Assembly (NCBI GenBank): GCA_037954235.1
Contig: JBBMOA010000017.1
Span: 25,805,027-25,869,026 of the forward strand
Reading direction: 5' to 3'
Length of the DNA stretch: 64,000 nt
DNA from: Aulostomus chinensis
Taxonomy: Eukaryota > Chordata > Actinopteri > Syngnathiformes > Aulostomidae
Shown piece by piece: positions 39,501-49,400 of this stretch. Numbering within the stretch: position 1 is the first letter of the stretch; each line of letters begins with the position of its first letter. The translations under genes were made by a program, and so were the position numbers. The notes under the pieces are model-generated. The model did no database searches, was not told the DNA's origin, and saw nothing but the letters and a program-made list of their open reading frames with translations.

Positions 39501-42500
39501 ATGGTGTTTAGTGGAATTGATCAAGTGTAAGACAGAAGGGTATTGATGGATGCGAAATGATGCGATGTCCCTCCTCTGGACTGGCTCGTGGTTTTGACTG
39601 GATGTAATTCTCCGGTAGATTGTGTCTGTGGATGAAAACCCAGCCAGAGTGGTGGAGAATGTCCCAGACTTGCTGGCAAATCAGATTGCGCGGTCCCAGC
39701 TGGTGTTTTCTGAGAGCCTCAGCGTGAACGTCAGCGTGATCAACAGGAAGGATTGGACACCAGAGCAGGTCAGTAATAATCACTGAAACCAAAACAAGCG
39801 ACATCATCAGGGATGACCAACCTGTTTAAACCCTGGCACACACGCTACATGTCAATCAGGGTCAATGTGCATCAAGCATTCAAGTGGTACTTCACCCAGA
39901 AAGAGTATGTAACCTTCCAAGTACTCACTAATTGGAGTAATAGAAGGCACAGATGATTTTTTCCTGCCTGCGTTGCATGCAGAAGGAGCCTGCCACATAT
40001 ATTCAGCTTGAGGCTGATGGAGACTGACGGCTAACGACGGCTAAACCGTCCAGAAACTCTTCAGGTGGTCGTCTGGTGTAATCCAGGTCTCCTTAATCCA
40101 GGCAGATGATCAGTGGTCCACTTACTAACCAGACTAGAGTCACTGAGAGGTCATCCAGGAGGGAAAACATCTTTGTGAGCTCAAGACTACTGTTAGTGAG
40201 TACTTGAAAGGTCAAATACACTTGTTGGGTGGAACTTTAGGATCAGCAGTACACAAAAGTATTCCAGTGACCGGCTGCACCGCAGCTGCAGTGTTGCTCC
40301 AACAGGTGAACTAACAGACTCCGTGTCTTTGTTCCTTCAGGCTGAAATGTTTTTCGACCATCTTGATGATACAGACTTCGACATTGAGCAGTAAGTAGAG
40401 GAACGCCTCAAGTATTTGTTCAGGTTTGATGTGTCGGGTGAGTGCTCACTGGTGCTGTGGCTCTTAATTCTCCCTGACAGGCTCTCTCCCTCGGTGCTGC
40501 AAGGCTTCACCTGCACGTCTGTCCAGAAAATGAAAAACACCACCATTGAAAAGCTGATCCGGGCCAGCAGGCCCAGGACAGGCCGGGCCAAGGTGCTGCT
40601 GAAGGAATCTCAGGTGAGCTCCACACATGTTCCACTCACCTGAATCACAATCCTGTTTGACATCCATTTCTTACCCTGAAAGACTCTAAAGGGTTTCGCG
40701 CTCACGCCATCCGTGGAACCCTTTGGAGAGAATTTGTTCTTATTTGCCTCAAATGAGGTGAAACTATTCTGGTGGTCTAAGGTGTTTTTGCTTTGTTTGT
40801 TTGTTTGTTTGTTCTCATCCACTGGGACTTAAAGATGACCTGAATGTGGTTTTAATGATCATAGTTCAGAGGTCCAGGTTACTGTATCAGTGGAGGGACA
40901 CTACAATAGCGCAGTATTTGTAGTTTTTAAACGTTCTGGCTCTCTTAACAGAGTTTGTCTTCCCTCTTGCAGCTGACCTGCATGTACAACCTGGTCAGGA
41001 AGAATCTGTCCCAGACCTTCACTGAGTACCCGTCAGACCTGCTCCTGTACTGGAGGTCAGTTTGCCTTCTTGTCATACACCTCCTGTTTCAGACGGGTTT
41101 ATTTGTTTATTGATCTTTTCATCTTTACGTCTCTTCCATGCAGCAAAGAAGACTTCAAGGAAGAAAACTGCAGGTCCTACTTCTCTGCGCTGGGTGCCGC
41201 TGACTTCTCCATCCCCTCCAAGATTCTCAACAAGGGCCCTCTTCTGCTGGCTGAAGCCAGGTTCTGCCTGGTCAGTGGCATGGGAATAATACTTGTACAT
41301 AAAAATCATCAAAACTTCCTCTTCAACAGATTATTTTACTCTGACAAGGTGTAAAATCCTGCATGAATCAGTTTTCTTGAGTTGGTTGTAAATGTCAAAC
41401 ATGTAAAAAGAAGCAAATGAATGTGAGAGGGTCTGCTGCAGTTTTGATGACATAATGTTTCTATCTCCAAGGACATGAACGGCGTGAATCTGACCAAGGA
41501 CAACATGGAGGTGCTGGGCAACATGGTCTGCACTCTGCGTGGCGCTGAGATCCAGTACGCACATCCCTTGATCCTGGAAAAACTCAAAACCTGCAAGAAC
41601 TTCACTGAAAGCCAGGCTGTTGCCATGGAGACGATGCTGCTGTCTGGAAAAACTCACTACGGGTACAGAAATGATAAAAGAATGAAGGTTTATGTCCTTG
41701 AAGGAAGGCTAGAGCTGTTTAGACATTTGAAACTAAGCAGAACTCGTTCATTGTTTTCTCTGGTCTTTCAGAAATGTCTCCACTTGGAACCTGGAAACAC
41801 TGGAGAACCTTTGGAACCTCACTCTGTATTTCTCAAGAAACTTCTGGGGCCAGTTTACAAGAGTAAGGGTTTTACCTGGAGCTTTAATCATGTACGGCCT
41901 TAACTCATTTACATTTTCCACTTTGTATTTAAAACTGCAACTTTTTTTTTTTTTGCAGCCAACAAAGAAAACGTTCCTGAAGACCTTCATGGCCCAACTG
42001 AGGGGGTCACACACGGAGAAGAGGAAGCTCAAGAAGCTGTTCCGAGAGGTCAGCGGCCTCAAGACCAAGCGAGGAGCAGGTAGGAGAACCTTTGCGCTCA
42101 TGGCTGGTAGCTTGAAGTAGGAGGTTGATCACCATGCAAGACGGTAAATATTTATTGGCTCCTGCTTCAGATGTGAGAATTTATAGCTTTCTTTTTGTCT
42201 TCTGTCCAAATTGAAACATTTTTCATTTTTTGTTTTTAGGCAGAGGTCACAGGTCAGATAGAAGAAACACATCTTCATTCCTTATAGGACATAAAACAAT
42301 TGTGTTATTGAAGCTACCATAGTTGGTAACAATTGCTTTCAGGTCCTTGTAATAAGAGCTAATTAATGGTTCATAAACCACTTATAAGATCCTATGAGAT
42401 GTTAGTGAAGCAGTAATTAGAGTGTTGATAAAAGTGTCGTTAAAATGTATTTTTGTGTTACTGACGCTTAGGGACGTCTTATTTGTGGTAATAAACATCA

Positions 42501-45007
42501 TATTAAGGTTCACAAAGGATCTATAAACTTAAACAATTTTATTTTAAGTGCCAAAAAGTGTGTACAAGCGATAATAAACGTGTTTACTGTTACCATATAG
42601 TATAGTTTTTGATGTTGAACTGGTTTGTCTGTCACTCCCAAGGCTGCATGCTGGGCAACATCACCCAGGTGACGGTCAGCGACCCCTCCTTCCCCTTCGG
42701 CTACGACCAGACGCAGTTTGACCTCTGCCTGGACGCTCCTGTGCTGAGGGACAACCTCCAGTCCATCTGTGAGAAAGTGGATGACGATGACTTCCAGGAG
42801 ATCGTTCTGAAGAAACTCAACCAGGTACGTCATCGCCACTCGACTGCATTTCTGTTGAAGGAGGGAGCTTCATGAGATTATCCTGGTGTTTGATTATCAG
42901 TCCCACTGGTCTTGGTGTTTGCATCTTCACTGGAACGAAGAGTTTGAATGAAATCAGGCAATTTTTTTGTCATAATCCAGATTATTTAATCTCTGCCTAA
43001 AATAACGTTAGATATTATGACACGTTCAAATCCATCTGGACCAACTCCATGTGCCGCGCAGGGTAAATGGGGCATTTTAACCCTTCCAGAAATTATTTTG
43101 TGTGAAATCGAATTTATGACTTGACAGTATCTTAACAAAATAGAAAACACTCCAGATAGATAGATATCATGGCTCTACTAACTAACAGAACTATGAGTTA
43201 TACGTTCTTTGTTTTTGCAGGCGTTCCCATCAGGTGTTCCTGAAAAGTCGGTTCAGTTCCTGGGTTCCGTGTCTCGTAGGGCCTCATTTGACGACATCTC
43301 CAGGTGGAGCGTCACCCAAATCGACACCTTGGAGGCACTCATGAACCCTGAGGACGGACCGTGGGAGCCAGCGAAGGTACACGGTGGAAGGGCTCTGAAA
43401 ACTATACTTGTACATGTTTACAATTGGTACATTTAAACTGGTTTTACTGGGACGTTTAGAGCAAAGCAGTTATCAACAAGTACCTGAGTGCTCCTGGAAA
43501 CTCTCTGGGCAACGCTGAGCTGAACATCATCGACTCCAACCTCTGCTCGCTGGACGTCAGTTCTCTGAAGAACATCACTGCAGACAGCATGAGGTGGGTG
43601 TGGGCGCGCCGCTGTCTGACGCATCAGCTCGCCACCGAGACTGACGGCCACTCTGACCCTTCTGTTCAGGAAAACCAGAGCTCTGGATCTGGCATCATGT
43701 TCACTGGAGCAGAAGAGAGTCCTTTACAAGATCTGTAACGCCTCCTTCAGCGATTTCCGTGACACCCCCACCACCTTTTACAAATTCACCAAACCCTGCA
43801 TGGGTAAGAATTTGTTCCATCTCTGTGTTGTCAACTCTGATTGGAGCTCTGGTCCAGTCCGGTCTGGCCTGGTCTCGTCTGCTGGTTAATATTCTATTGC
43901 TGCTCTTTACTTTGGTAGGCGGCGCTTCTTTGGCGGATGTACAGTTTCTGGCCAAGCAGGGTGTGGGCATGGACATCAACGTTTTCCGCTCTCTAAGTAT
44001 TGATGTGATCATGGTAAGTATGAAAGTGTTGATAAATGTAAAGGTTGGTAGTCATGGATCATCTGGTTATTGTAATATAATTAGCAGGGATTGTTCTTTA
44101 TTATCATTGAGAGTTTTATTCTGAAAAATCCTGAGTGTTCATAATTTATTGGGCAATGCCAGTAGAAGGGCAGCCTGCTTCGGTTAGACACTTCGCTGAC
44201 GTTGCTTGATGCCTGATACTTTCATGATTTCACTGCCAAAACAGAAACATCAGAATTGAATGGTTTAAACAGGATGTACCAGCTGTCGTGGATCAGGAGC
44301 TCCCACACAGCTGGTTAATGCATGATGGTATCACAGTGACCTAAAAGTTAGCGCTTGGATGGTTTGCTCCAGCAGGGGGCAACAGCACCTTCTGTTTTTA
44401 CTCTTGTTTGCGAGCATCTCGCCGGGGCGCGTTTCCTGGTCAAATGTCTGATCATGTCGCCGCTGTGTCCTTTGGAACCTTCAGGCTTTGAGCGTGGATG
44501 ATGTGCAGGGACTCATGGGGGACTCATTTAGAGATCTGGAGTTGTTTAAGGATGATGAGGTGGTTGGTAGGTGGCTGAATGCCAAGCTGAATGAGCTGGG
44601 TGACCAGAGCACCACCAACATCCTGCCCACCCAACCGCCCACCCCCAGCAGCGGCGAGCCCATGCCTGTCAGCAGCGGCGCTGACCCCGGCCTCGCCAAC
44701 GGAGGCAGTACTACTGGAAATACCACTGAGGGTGAGATACGACCTGTTCATTCTGTGTTTCAACTCGTCGACTGACATGCACCTGTAAACAAACAGTTTT
44801 TCAGGCTAGTCGTGCTTGGACAATTTCTTAAATGTCAAGACTGTATTTTTGCTTATGGGTGAGATGAATATTTCCACATCAACACACATCGTGAATGTGT
44901 GTTTTCTGTTTTTAGGTGAAACTACGTCGGGAGGAGCGGCTCCACACACGGCGTCCGTCTTCCTGGCTGCGCTAACGGCAGCGCTGCAGCTGCTACTCAG
45001 AGTCTAA
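83..45007 (+). CDS. Giant mesothelin-like cell-surface protein (5' end outside window)
   Basis: Spliced gene of 148 modelled exons in the window. Coding length plus the one base carried in from the preceding exon is 18,288 bp, exactly 6,096 codons including stop, with every junction a GT..AG intron. Seven complete and one partial near-identical 601-residue units are followed by diverged modules and a mesothelin-type C-terminus. Recurrent signatures are a W-F-x(3)-L-x-P-x-L-P segment and, ~20 residues later, a C-x(2)-Y/F motif before a hydrophobic helix. The last exon (44916-45007) ends in a hydrophobic stretch VFLAALTAALQLLLRV preceded by small residues, as expected of a GPI-attachment signal. 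Family knowledge: mesothelin, stereocilin and otoancorin are extracellular, predicted superhelical adhesion proteins. The family call rests on the C-terminal half, for example the FPFGYDQTQFDLCL and ISRWSVTQIDTLEALM segments. Start codon and signal peptide are not in the window. The function of this expanded form is unknown. Confidence 0.85.
2618..2643 (+). repeat. (TGG)n microsatellite in intron k-l, repeated in every unit
   Basis: About eight TGG triplets run into a G-rich stretch. It recurs at the same place in all units. On the reverse strand it produces an apparent polyhistidine reading frame that is not a gene. Confidence 0.85.
3958..7914 (+). repeat. Tandem unit 2 of the mesothelin-like array
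   Basis: Exons a-o run from 4039 to 7880 with the same lengths as unit 1. The poly-G tract is 12 long. Haplotype marks: T in 'gatTtttaaaaacc' near 5284 and C in 'gcctCcatg' near 6651. All coding exons remain open. Confidence 0.9.
7915..11871 (+). repeat. Tandem unit 3 of the mesothelin-like array
   Basis: Exons a-o run from 7996 to 11837. The poly-G tract is 12 long. It carries the same T/C marker combination as unit 2 (near 9241 and 10608). All exons are open. Confidence 0.9.
11872..15829 (+). repeat. Tandem unit 4, carrying a hairpin replacement and a Ser-to-Phe change
   Basis: Exons a-o run from 11955 to 15795. The poly-G tract is 14 long, the longest in the array. It has the only amino-acid difference I noticed between copies: C to T at 13457 in exon h, giving V-S-F-T-T where the others have V-S-S-T-T. 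In intron k-l, ~40 bp are replaced by an inverted copy of the adjacent upstream sequence (14529-14616). Markers are G (near 13200) and A (near 14565). Confidence 0.9.
14529..14616. repeat. Near-perfect palindrome unique to unit 4 (intron k-l)
   Basis: Left arm 14529-14569, 7-base loop, right arm 14577-14616. The arms are reverse complements with only a few mismatches or indels. In the other units the right-arm position holds unrelated sequence of the same length. The exon l acceptor at ~14668 is untouched. Confidence 0.9.
15830..19783 (+). repeat. Tandem unit 5 of the mesothelin-like array
   Basis: Exons a-o run from 15910 to 19749. The poly-G tract is 11 long, the shortest in the array. It carries the G/C marker combination (near 17154 and 18520). 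All exons are open. Confidence 0.9.
19784..23740 (+). repeat. Tandem unit 6 of the mesothelin-like array
   Basis: Exons a-o run from 19866 to 23706. The poly-G tract is 13 long. It carries the same G/C marker combination as unit 5, plus a private G to A at 22561 in intron k-l. All exons are open. Confidence 0.9.
23741..27697 (+). repeat. Tandem unit 7 of the mesothelin-like array
   Basis: Exons a-o run from 23823 to 27663. The poly-G tract is 13 long. It carries the T/A marker combination (near 25069 and 26432). All exons are open. This is the last complete unit. Confidence 0.9.
27698..30715 (+). repeat. Tandem unit 8, truncated after exon l
   Basis: Exons a-l run from 27780 to 30600 and match the other copies. 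Identity continues ~115 bp into intron l-m, with small changes starting at 30687, and stops at about 30715. The T/A marker combination is the same as in unit 7. The missing exons m, n and o are supplied in frame by diverged homologues at 31998-32685, so the reading frame is intact. Confidence 0.9.
30601..31997 (+). other. Intron spanning the end of the homogenised array
   Basis: The first ~115 bp matches array intron l-m. The rest (30716-31997) is AT-rich sequence found nowhere else in the window. The donor at 30601 (GTAGGT) belongs to array exon l. The acceptor at 31997 serves a diverged exon m. I see no gene in the intron. Confidence 0.7.
31998..32685 (+). other. Diverged exons m', n', o' completing module III of unit 8
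   Basis: Exons 31998-32168, 32253-32458 and 32585-32685 have lengths 171, 206 and 101 bp (177, 209 and 95 in the array) and identical phases. The encoded protein keeps the landmarks D-T-I-L-N-x-T-L-T-A-L and W-F-Q-x(3)-L-x(3)-L-P-S-L, then a C-N-S-Y motif. It is clearly homologous but much more diverged than the array copies are from each other. Confidence 0.85.
32794..34048 (+). other. Diverged four-exon module following the array
   Basis: Exons 32794-32912 (119 bp), 33263-33418 (156), 33576-33790 (215) and 33963-34048 (86) repeat the module grammar with phases 1-0, 0-0, 0-2 and 2-1. Landmarks: R-W-L-E-D-N-F-G-Q-F in the first exon, V-E-V-A-D-L-L-T-P-D-Q-L-A-Q-L in the second, W-L-Q-V-R-L-R-P-L-L in the third followed by C-E-S-F-Q-E-L. 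Confidence 0.85.
34206..36028 (+). other. Second diverged four-exon module, with a retrotransposon in its first intron
   Basis: Exons 34206-34333 (128 bp), 35449-35574 (126), 35659-35849 (191) and 35937-36028 (92) keep the four-exon phase pattern. Landmarks: Y-W-F-D-L-R-L-R-T-Y-L-R-F-L and C-L-S-F-Q-K-L in the third exon. The first intron is enlarged by a Rex3-like insertion. Confidence 0.8.
34785..35398 (+). mobile_element. 5'-truncated, dead Rex3-like non-LTR retrotransposon
   Basis: The + strand encodes, with frame breaks and stops, a reverse-transcriptase 3' region recognisable from EFKYLGVLYTSK, A-A-S-T-V-M-W-T-L-H-R, L-S-P-R-D-R-V-R-R and R-V-E-P-L-L-L-H-I-E-R-S-Q. It ends in a (GATG)n tail at ~35379-35398. 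A tandem GATG 3' tail is characteristic of teleost Rex3 (RTE clade) elements. The insertion is sense to the host gene, within an intron. I could not identify a target-site duplication. Confidence 0.75.
36029..36795 (+). other. Intron, no gene recognised
   Basis: AT-rich intron between the second diverged module and the next first-type exon. It contains no exon-like reading frame bounded by splice sites and no clear repeat. Confidence 0.6.
36796..37501 (+). other. Last, shortened module (three exons)
   Basis: Exons 36796-36926 (131 bp), 37021-37145 (125) and 37375-37501 (127) have phases 1-0, 0-2 and 2-0. One exon fewer than the standard module breaks the 1-in/1-out rule and joins the modular region to the phase-0 exons of the C-terminal region. 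The protein contains C-Y-S-A-S-D and a final C-N-R-T-E-N-P-E. Confidence 0.75.
37502..39283 (+). other. Two introns flanking a Ser/Thr-rich exon
   Basis: Exon 38374-38586 (213 bp, 71 codons) is rich in Ser and Thr and lies between introns of 872 and 697 bp. In the second intron (about 38755-38920) short degenerate motifs of the type GCTGATATTA recur in both orientations, probably remains of a DNA transposon. Nothing else is recognisable. Confidence 0.55.
38374..42079 (+). other. Mesothelin-family region upstream of the C-terminal domain
   Basis: Exons: 38374-38586, 39284-39454, 39619-39768, 40341-40390, 40481-40613, 40973-41055, 41144-41270, 41472-41662, 41772-41862 and 41959-42079. All join in frame. 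The protein is predicted mainly helical with repeated L-S/L-P segments, for example SLGTLLSGLPSRFI-type stretches, and several cysteines. The final exon is strongly basic and ends with K-T-K-R (42061-42072). Confidence 0.8.
39983..40160 (+). repeat. Fragment of an interspersed repeat related to the 51898-52200 element
   Basis: It shares the series 'attcagcttgaggctgatgg' (~39999-40020), 'gtaatccaggtctcc' and 'gatgatcagtggtccac' with the calpain-intron element, at roughly 80% similarity by eye. It lies in the intron before exon 40341-40390. Confidence 0.6.
42643..45007 (+). other. C-terminal mesothelin domain, O-glycosylation-type linker and GPI signal
   Basis: Exons 42643-42824, 43221-43376, 43460-43593, 43670-43803, 43919-44013, 44485-44731 and 44916-45007. 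The segment from FGYDQTQFDLCL through W-S-V-T-Q-I-D-T-L-E-A-L, L-C-S-L and D-V-Q-F-L-A-K-Q-G-V-G-M-D to D-D-V-Q-G-L-M-G follows the order of motifs in mature mesothelin. A Pro/Ser/Thr-rich linker (end of 44485-44731) and a terminal hydrophobic tail complete a GPI-anchored layout. The basic K-T-K-R just upstream could be a proprotein-convertase site, by analogy with the furin site of mesothelin precursor. Confidence 0.85.
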
Positions 45008-45331
45008 ATACGTGTTTGCCTTGACGGTACAAATCAGCCATTTTCTGAAGTAATCAATGACGTTTTTAGTAACACTCACATCCGGGGAGTGCAGTAGTAT
45101 TTGATTAATACTGCCTTCTACACAACAATCTCACTTCATGTTTATCAACTTTCAACCTCATGTTCTCTGGGTGTCGGCTTGTGTGTCTCAATCTGATCAG
45201 ATTATAACAAACGGTTCTGCAGCAGAAGGAAATCGACGCCGCTCACTTTATCCTCCTCAGCTGTTTTATTGGCTGAACTGGGAAGAATGACCATATCAAA
45301 TTACTCAAATTAAGATACTTTTACTATTATA

Positions 45332-45337
45332 AATAAA
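45332..45337 (+). promoter_or_regulatory. Polyadenylation signal of the mesothelin-like gene
   Basis: AATAAA lies 325 bp after the stop codon at 45005-45007. It is the first canonical signal downstream and defines a short 3' UTR. Confidence 0.65.
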
Positions 45338-46381
45338 AATCTTTATATGCATAAATGCTTTTGTTTTCTGTCTCTTTCTTTGGATTCAGTTCAACACGTA
45401 GTGGAAGCTCCCAGGACGCCAGACGACACCTAAATTTTGATGCATTGAAATCTCTGACGATTTGTGGTTGTTTTGTTTGTTTTTTGCTGAAAGTCTGCGG
45501 GACCTGGCAGAGAATAAAGCTGGGAAACCAAACGCTTCCATCTTATCACTTTCCAAAGGTCTCCACAAACTGCCTCTACCACTGCAGCTTCAGGAGCGAT
45601 CAGGCCTCTGTCAGACCTGCTGCAGCCTGAATCGACCGTTGCAGGACTCAAGCTTGACTCCTTAACCCTGATATCATTGCGCTCCTGTCAATCATCCACA
45701 AACGTTACTGGAGGAAAACAATAGACGGCCCTTTGTTCTTCTCACAGCACAAAATACAACCAAGACAAGACGCTTGTATGAGTGATGACACAGAGAAACT
45801 GGTCTGAAACAACATTTACTGTCTCCAGCAGAGAAACACAGAGGCTGTCAGGAAGCAGCAGGAGAGAAGTAGAGCGAGAGTAACTGAGCTGCTGCCTTGA
45901 AACCGCCGTGATGTCACCAGGTTCTCCACAGTCATGAATTCAAGTCTGGCCTATTTTGACTGTTACGTTGTCAAACTATGAATTTACTATTGCTGCTGTC
46001 CAACTCTGCAGAGGTGCAGCTCTCACACGCAAGAAAAAGGAGGAGACGTGTCACAATTATCTATAAAATGAAATCATATGCAGCAGCACATCCTCGCTTA
46101 CTGCATTCACATGTATTTCTGAATGTTGATTCAGTACCCATGTGAGCAGTACTCAGCAGCTCTGTTTGATCACAATGTTCCATCTCTTTTAAAAGAATCT
46201 AGTGGCTAATAACGGTCATCAGCATGATAAGAGCGCCACAAATCGGCAGAGAACACATACGAGAAAAAAGAATTTGATCTACAGGCCCATCCACTCCTGG
46301 ATGTGGGTGTAAGCCACCACGGCCACCATTAGGGGGTGACCAAGATCTGTAGAAGTAAATGTAGAAGTAAATGCCCCCCCC

Positions 46382-46403
46382 CACACACACACACACACAC
46401 ACA
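46382..46403. repeat. (CA)n microsatellite
   Basis: About 11 CA repeats just downstream of the stop codon of calpain gene A, probably within its 3' UTR. Confidence 0.9.
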
Positions 46404-46443
46404 GGTGTGTCTTCATCCCAGCGTCTGTTCCTGTCGCAGCATC

Positions 46444-49400
46444 TCAGGTGTACATGGAGATGTACAACCACTGCAAAGAAAGAACAGATACTCCATTGAT
46501 GTGACTGAAGTAAAACAGGGGGGCGGATGGATGGTTGGAAGAGTTCCAGTACCTCTGACTCTCGAAGAGTCAAAGCCTGCCCATTGGACAACAGGCTGAA
46601 GATTCCTGATGAAAAAACACATGTTTTGGCTGTGAAGGCAATCAGATGTTCACACATGCGTGCACGCGCGCACAGGCACGGGCTCACCTACCCTTCATGC
46701 ATTCCAAGCGAATGCTGAGGCTGATGAAGCTCTCCAGGGTTATCTGTCCAGACGAGGAACCGTAGCGCAGAGCCAGCAGGTCCAGGATGGTGTCGCTGAT
46801 CCCGCCTCCTGACCAACGTCACCAGAGACCGAAGTTACCACGACAAGCGCTCACGGTTACGACTCATCACGCCCACACATGTGACTTTCTTTTGTCCGTC
46901 CACGTCGTCGAGACGGCCTGTTCTGTCCTGCTCAGCGACAGTGACTGTTGAAGCGCCACCTCTGAAACCAGTGGAACCAGTAGCGCACACGCTCTCCCTC
47001 CCACTGGTTAGTGTGAGCACAACTCACTGCTTCACCTCAGGTTGCAATTTATCAACGACAGCGTGTTTCTGCCACCTGTTGCACTGATCTGCTGCGGGTC
47101 ACAGGTCCTGAATTCCTCTGTGCCTCCAGCTGAAGGGGTGTGTTAGCAGCGTGGGGACGTTTGCTCAAACAGACAACATTCCTAAAGATTATACCTGAAA
47201 AACTGTAATACTGCAGTATGGTGACTAATTGAAAAGTCCTCTGGATGAACTTCTTGTGTTTACATTTGCATTATTCAGAGCTACTGCAGTACTTTTGTGG
47301 CTGTCAGACAAGCATGCAGTACTGTAGTTGTTCTTTTGGATTTAAAAGTTTGGAGTACTGCCAGCAAACATGGCAAACTGCAGAAACTCCAGCTGAAGGC
47401 AACACATCCACACGTCTGGATGAAAGCCATGTTTGTGCCAAAGTACTCGCTGACACGAGCATGTGAGGAAGTTCTACCTGAAGCCATGATGGCGTTCCTC
47501 AGCTCGCTCAGCGACAGCGTTCCTGTATGCGAAACATCACAGCCGAAGAAAATCTCCTGTAAAAGTGTAGAAATTCAAAGATGAGGAAGCAGGAAGCAGA
47601 CAGAAGGAAGGCTGGATGGAAGTCGAGCACTTTTCTCTCATCTTTAGAGTTTTCATGTTCACGTGGATCGTTCACCTTGGCTTTGCTGACTTTCTCCCAC
47701 AGGCGAAGGAATTCCCCGCTGTTCAGTTTGCCGGTAATTGATGTCTGCAGCACTGAAGGTGAAGGATTATAATGTTTCATGTATGACCTTCACGTGTAAT
47801 GGGTGGGTGTGGAGGGGCTACGGGGGGGCAGGTGGTGATAAACAAGTACAGGTGCCATCACCTGTGGGGACGTGAGTGGCGGCTCCATGTTGGTTTACTG
47901 CAGGTTCAGTGATTCTTCTTCAGGTTGTGGTCTGGCGCACTGAGACCCTCCTCTCACTGGACTGCAGTTAGCAACCAGTTTTTCAGGATTTTGCTTTTCC
48001 GAAGAGAAAAACGTCACGTGACCTCATCCACCATGTTCACACGCCAAACGTGACAATTTGTGATGAAAACACACCAGAACATTTCTGAGTGTTCGTGGAT
48101 TACTGAGCAACCGCCTGGATTAATTAGACCTGGATTATACCAGACCACCTGGAGAGTTCGAAGATCGACATTTGTGAGAAAACAAGGGGCGGGACTTAGT
48201 GAAGGGTCAGGTAATGAGGACTGATGCTGAGGAGGATACGTCCATGAGCGCCACCATACTTTGACATGCATCAATGCTGAAGCTGCCAGTCTTCAGGGCC
48301 CCTGCATCAACATAGAGGAAAACAGCAGAGGTTCAACCCAGCAACACAACACACCTGATGATTCTGCCAGGCGCCGCGTCTGGGCCACCCCCAGTCCACA
48401 CCTTTCATGATGTTCTCATTCAGAAGCACCTGGAGCTTCTCGGCGTCCACTTCCTCATACTGGACATGAAGAGAGGCACACATTCACTTGAACCCTGGGC
48501 TCAACCTCCCGGACCAGCAGGAAACACTCCTTCTTTTCACTTTCAAGATGAACGACTTACCTTATCGGAGTACTGGCGGAACAAAGTTCTCTTGTTTTTG
48601 TCCTCTTCTCCACCTTTGGCTGGAATGGGCTGAGAAACATTGAGTGTTTTCAGCTTCAGACAGAAAGTAAAGCTGGTCGTGACTCCACCAGCCGTGTATG
48701 CAGCAGATATTGGTTGTCACATCTGAGGATGTTAGGATGGTTGGATCTATGCATCTTCTCAATAATAAAACAACAGCACTGAAGTATAAAAGTGACAATT
48801 CATCGCACCTCCTCAGTCCTGTGTTCGTGGTTGTGGCCACCAGAGTTCTCACTGAGGGGAGAGACAGGAGATGTTCACTTTATCCAGTATGGCAGGCATG
48901 AGGTCAGGATGGTGTGACTGGCTAGCCAGGGTCTTACTAGCCGTGGGTCTCCGCCTTGGAGAGGATGGTGAGGAGGAAGGAGGCGGTCTCGTTGGCCTTG
49001 AAGGTAGACGGCATGATCAGGTACTCGCCGGGCTTCAGCGTGATCAACTCCATCACCTCGCGGGAGTTCAGGTAGGTTTTAGTTTGGACAACAGGTTGTT
49101 TTCGGCTGAAGAAAGCAGGTTGAAACTTCCCTCTCTGCATCTTGTCCTGTAACGCAGTCGAGACCAGGTGAGTGCAGCTCATATGAATCTCCATGGCAAC
49201 AGCGTGTAGACGACTGATGGACACTGACTCTTACCTCATCCGTCACCTTGCAGGAAATCAGAGGAAGATTCATGTTGGAGGCAAAGAAGAAAGAAGTTAA
49301 TGACACGTAATCCAGTGGAACGCTGACGTGATGCTCGCGGGTGGATGGTAGCACGGAGGAAGATTTGTTTCGCTTGTCTAGAGATGAAGAGATGCGTCAC

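Larger units (their letters stand above)
45008..46443. other. Tail-to-tail intergenic region
   Basis: It lies between the stop codons of the + strand mesothelin-like gene and the - strand calpain gene, and holds both 3' UTRs. A reverse-strand AATAAA (tttatt at 45265-45270) is the nearest canonical signal I see for the calpain gene, which would make the two 3' ends overlap. A short (CA)n tract is at 46382-46403. There is no convincing third gene. Confidence 0.6.

Noticed and set aside
41475..41903. 142-residue single-exon protein
   Set aside because: It joins two real exons (41472-41662 and 41772-41862) through the intron between them and misreads the second. The spliced model keeps the family sequence.
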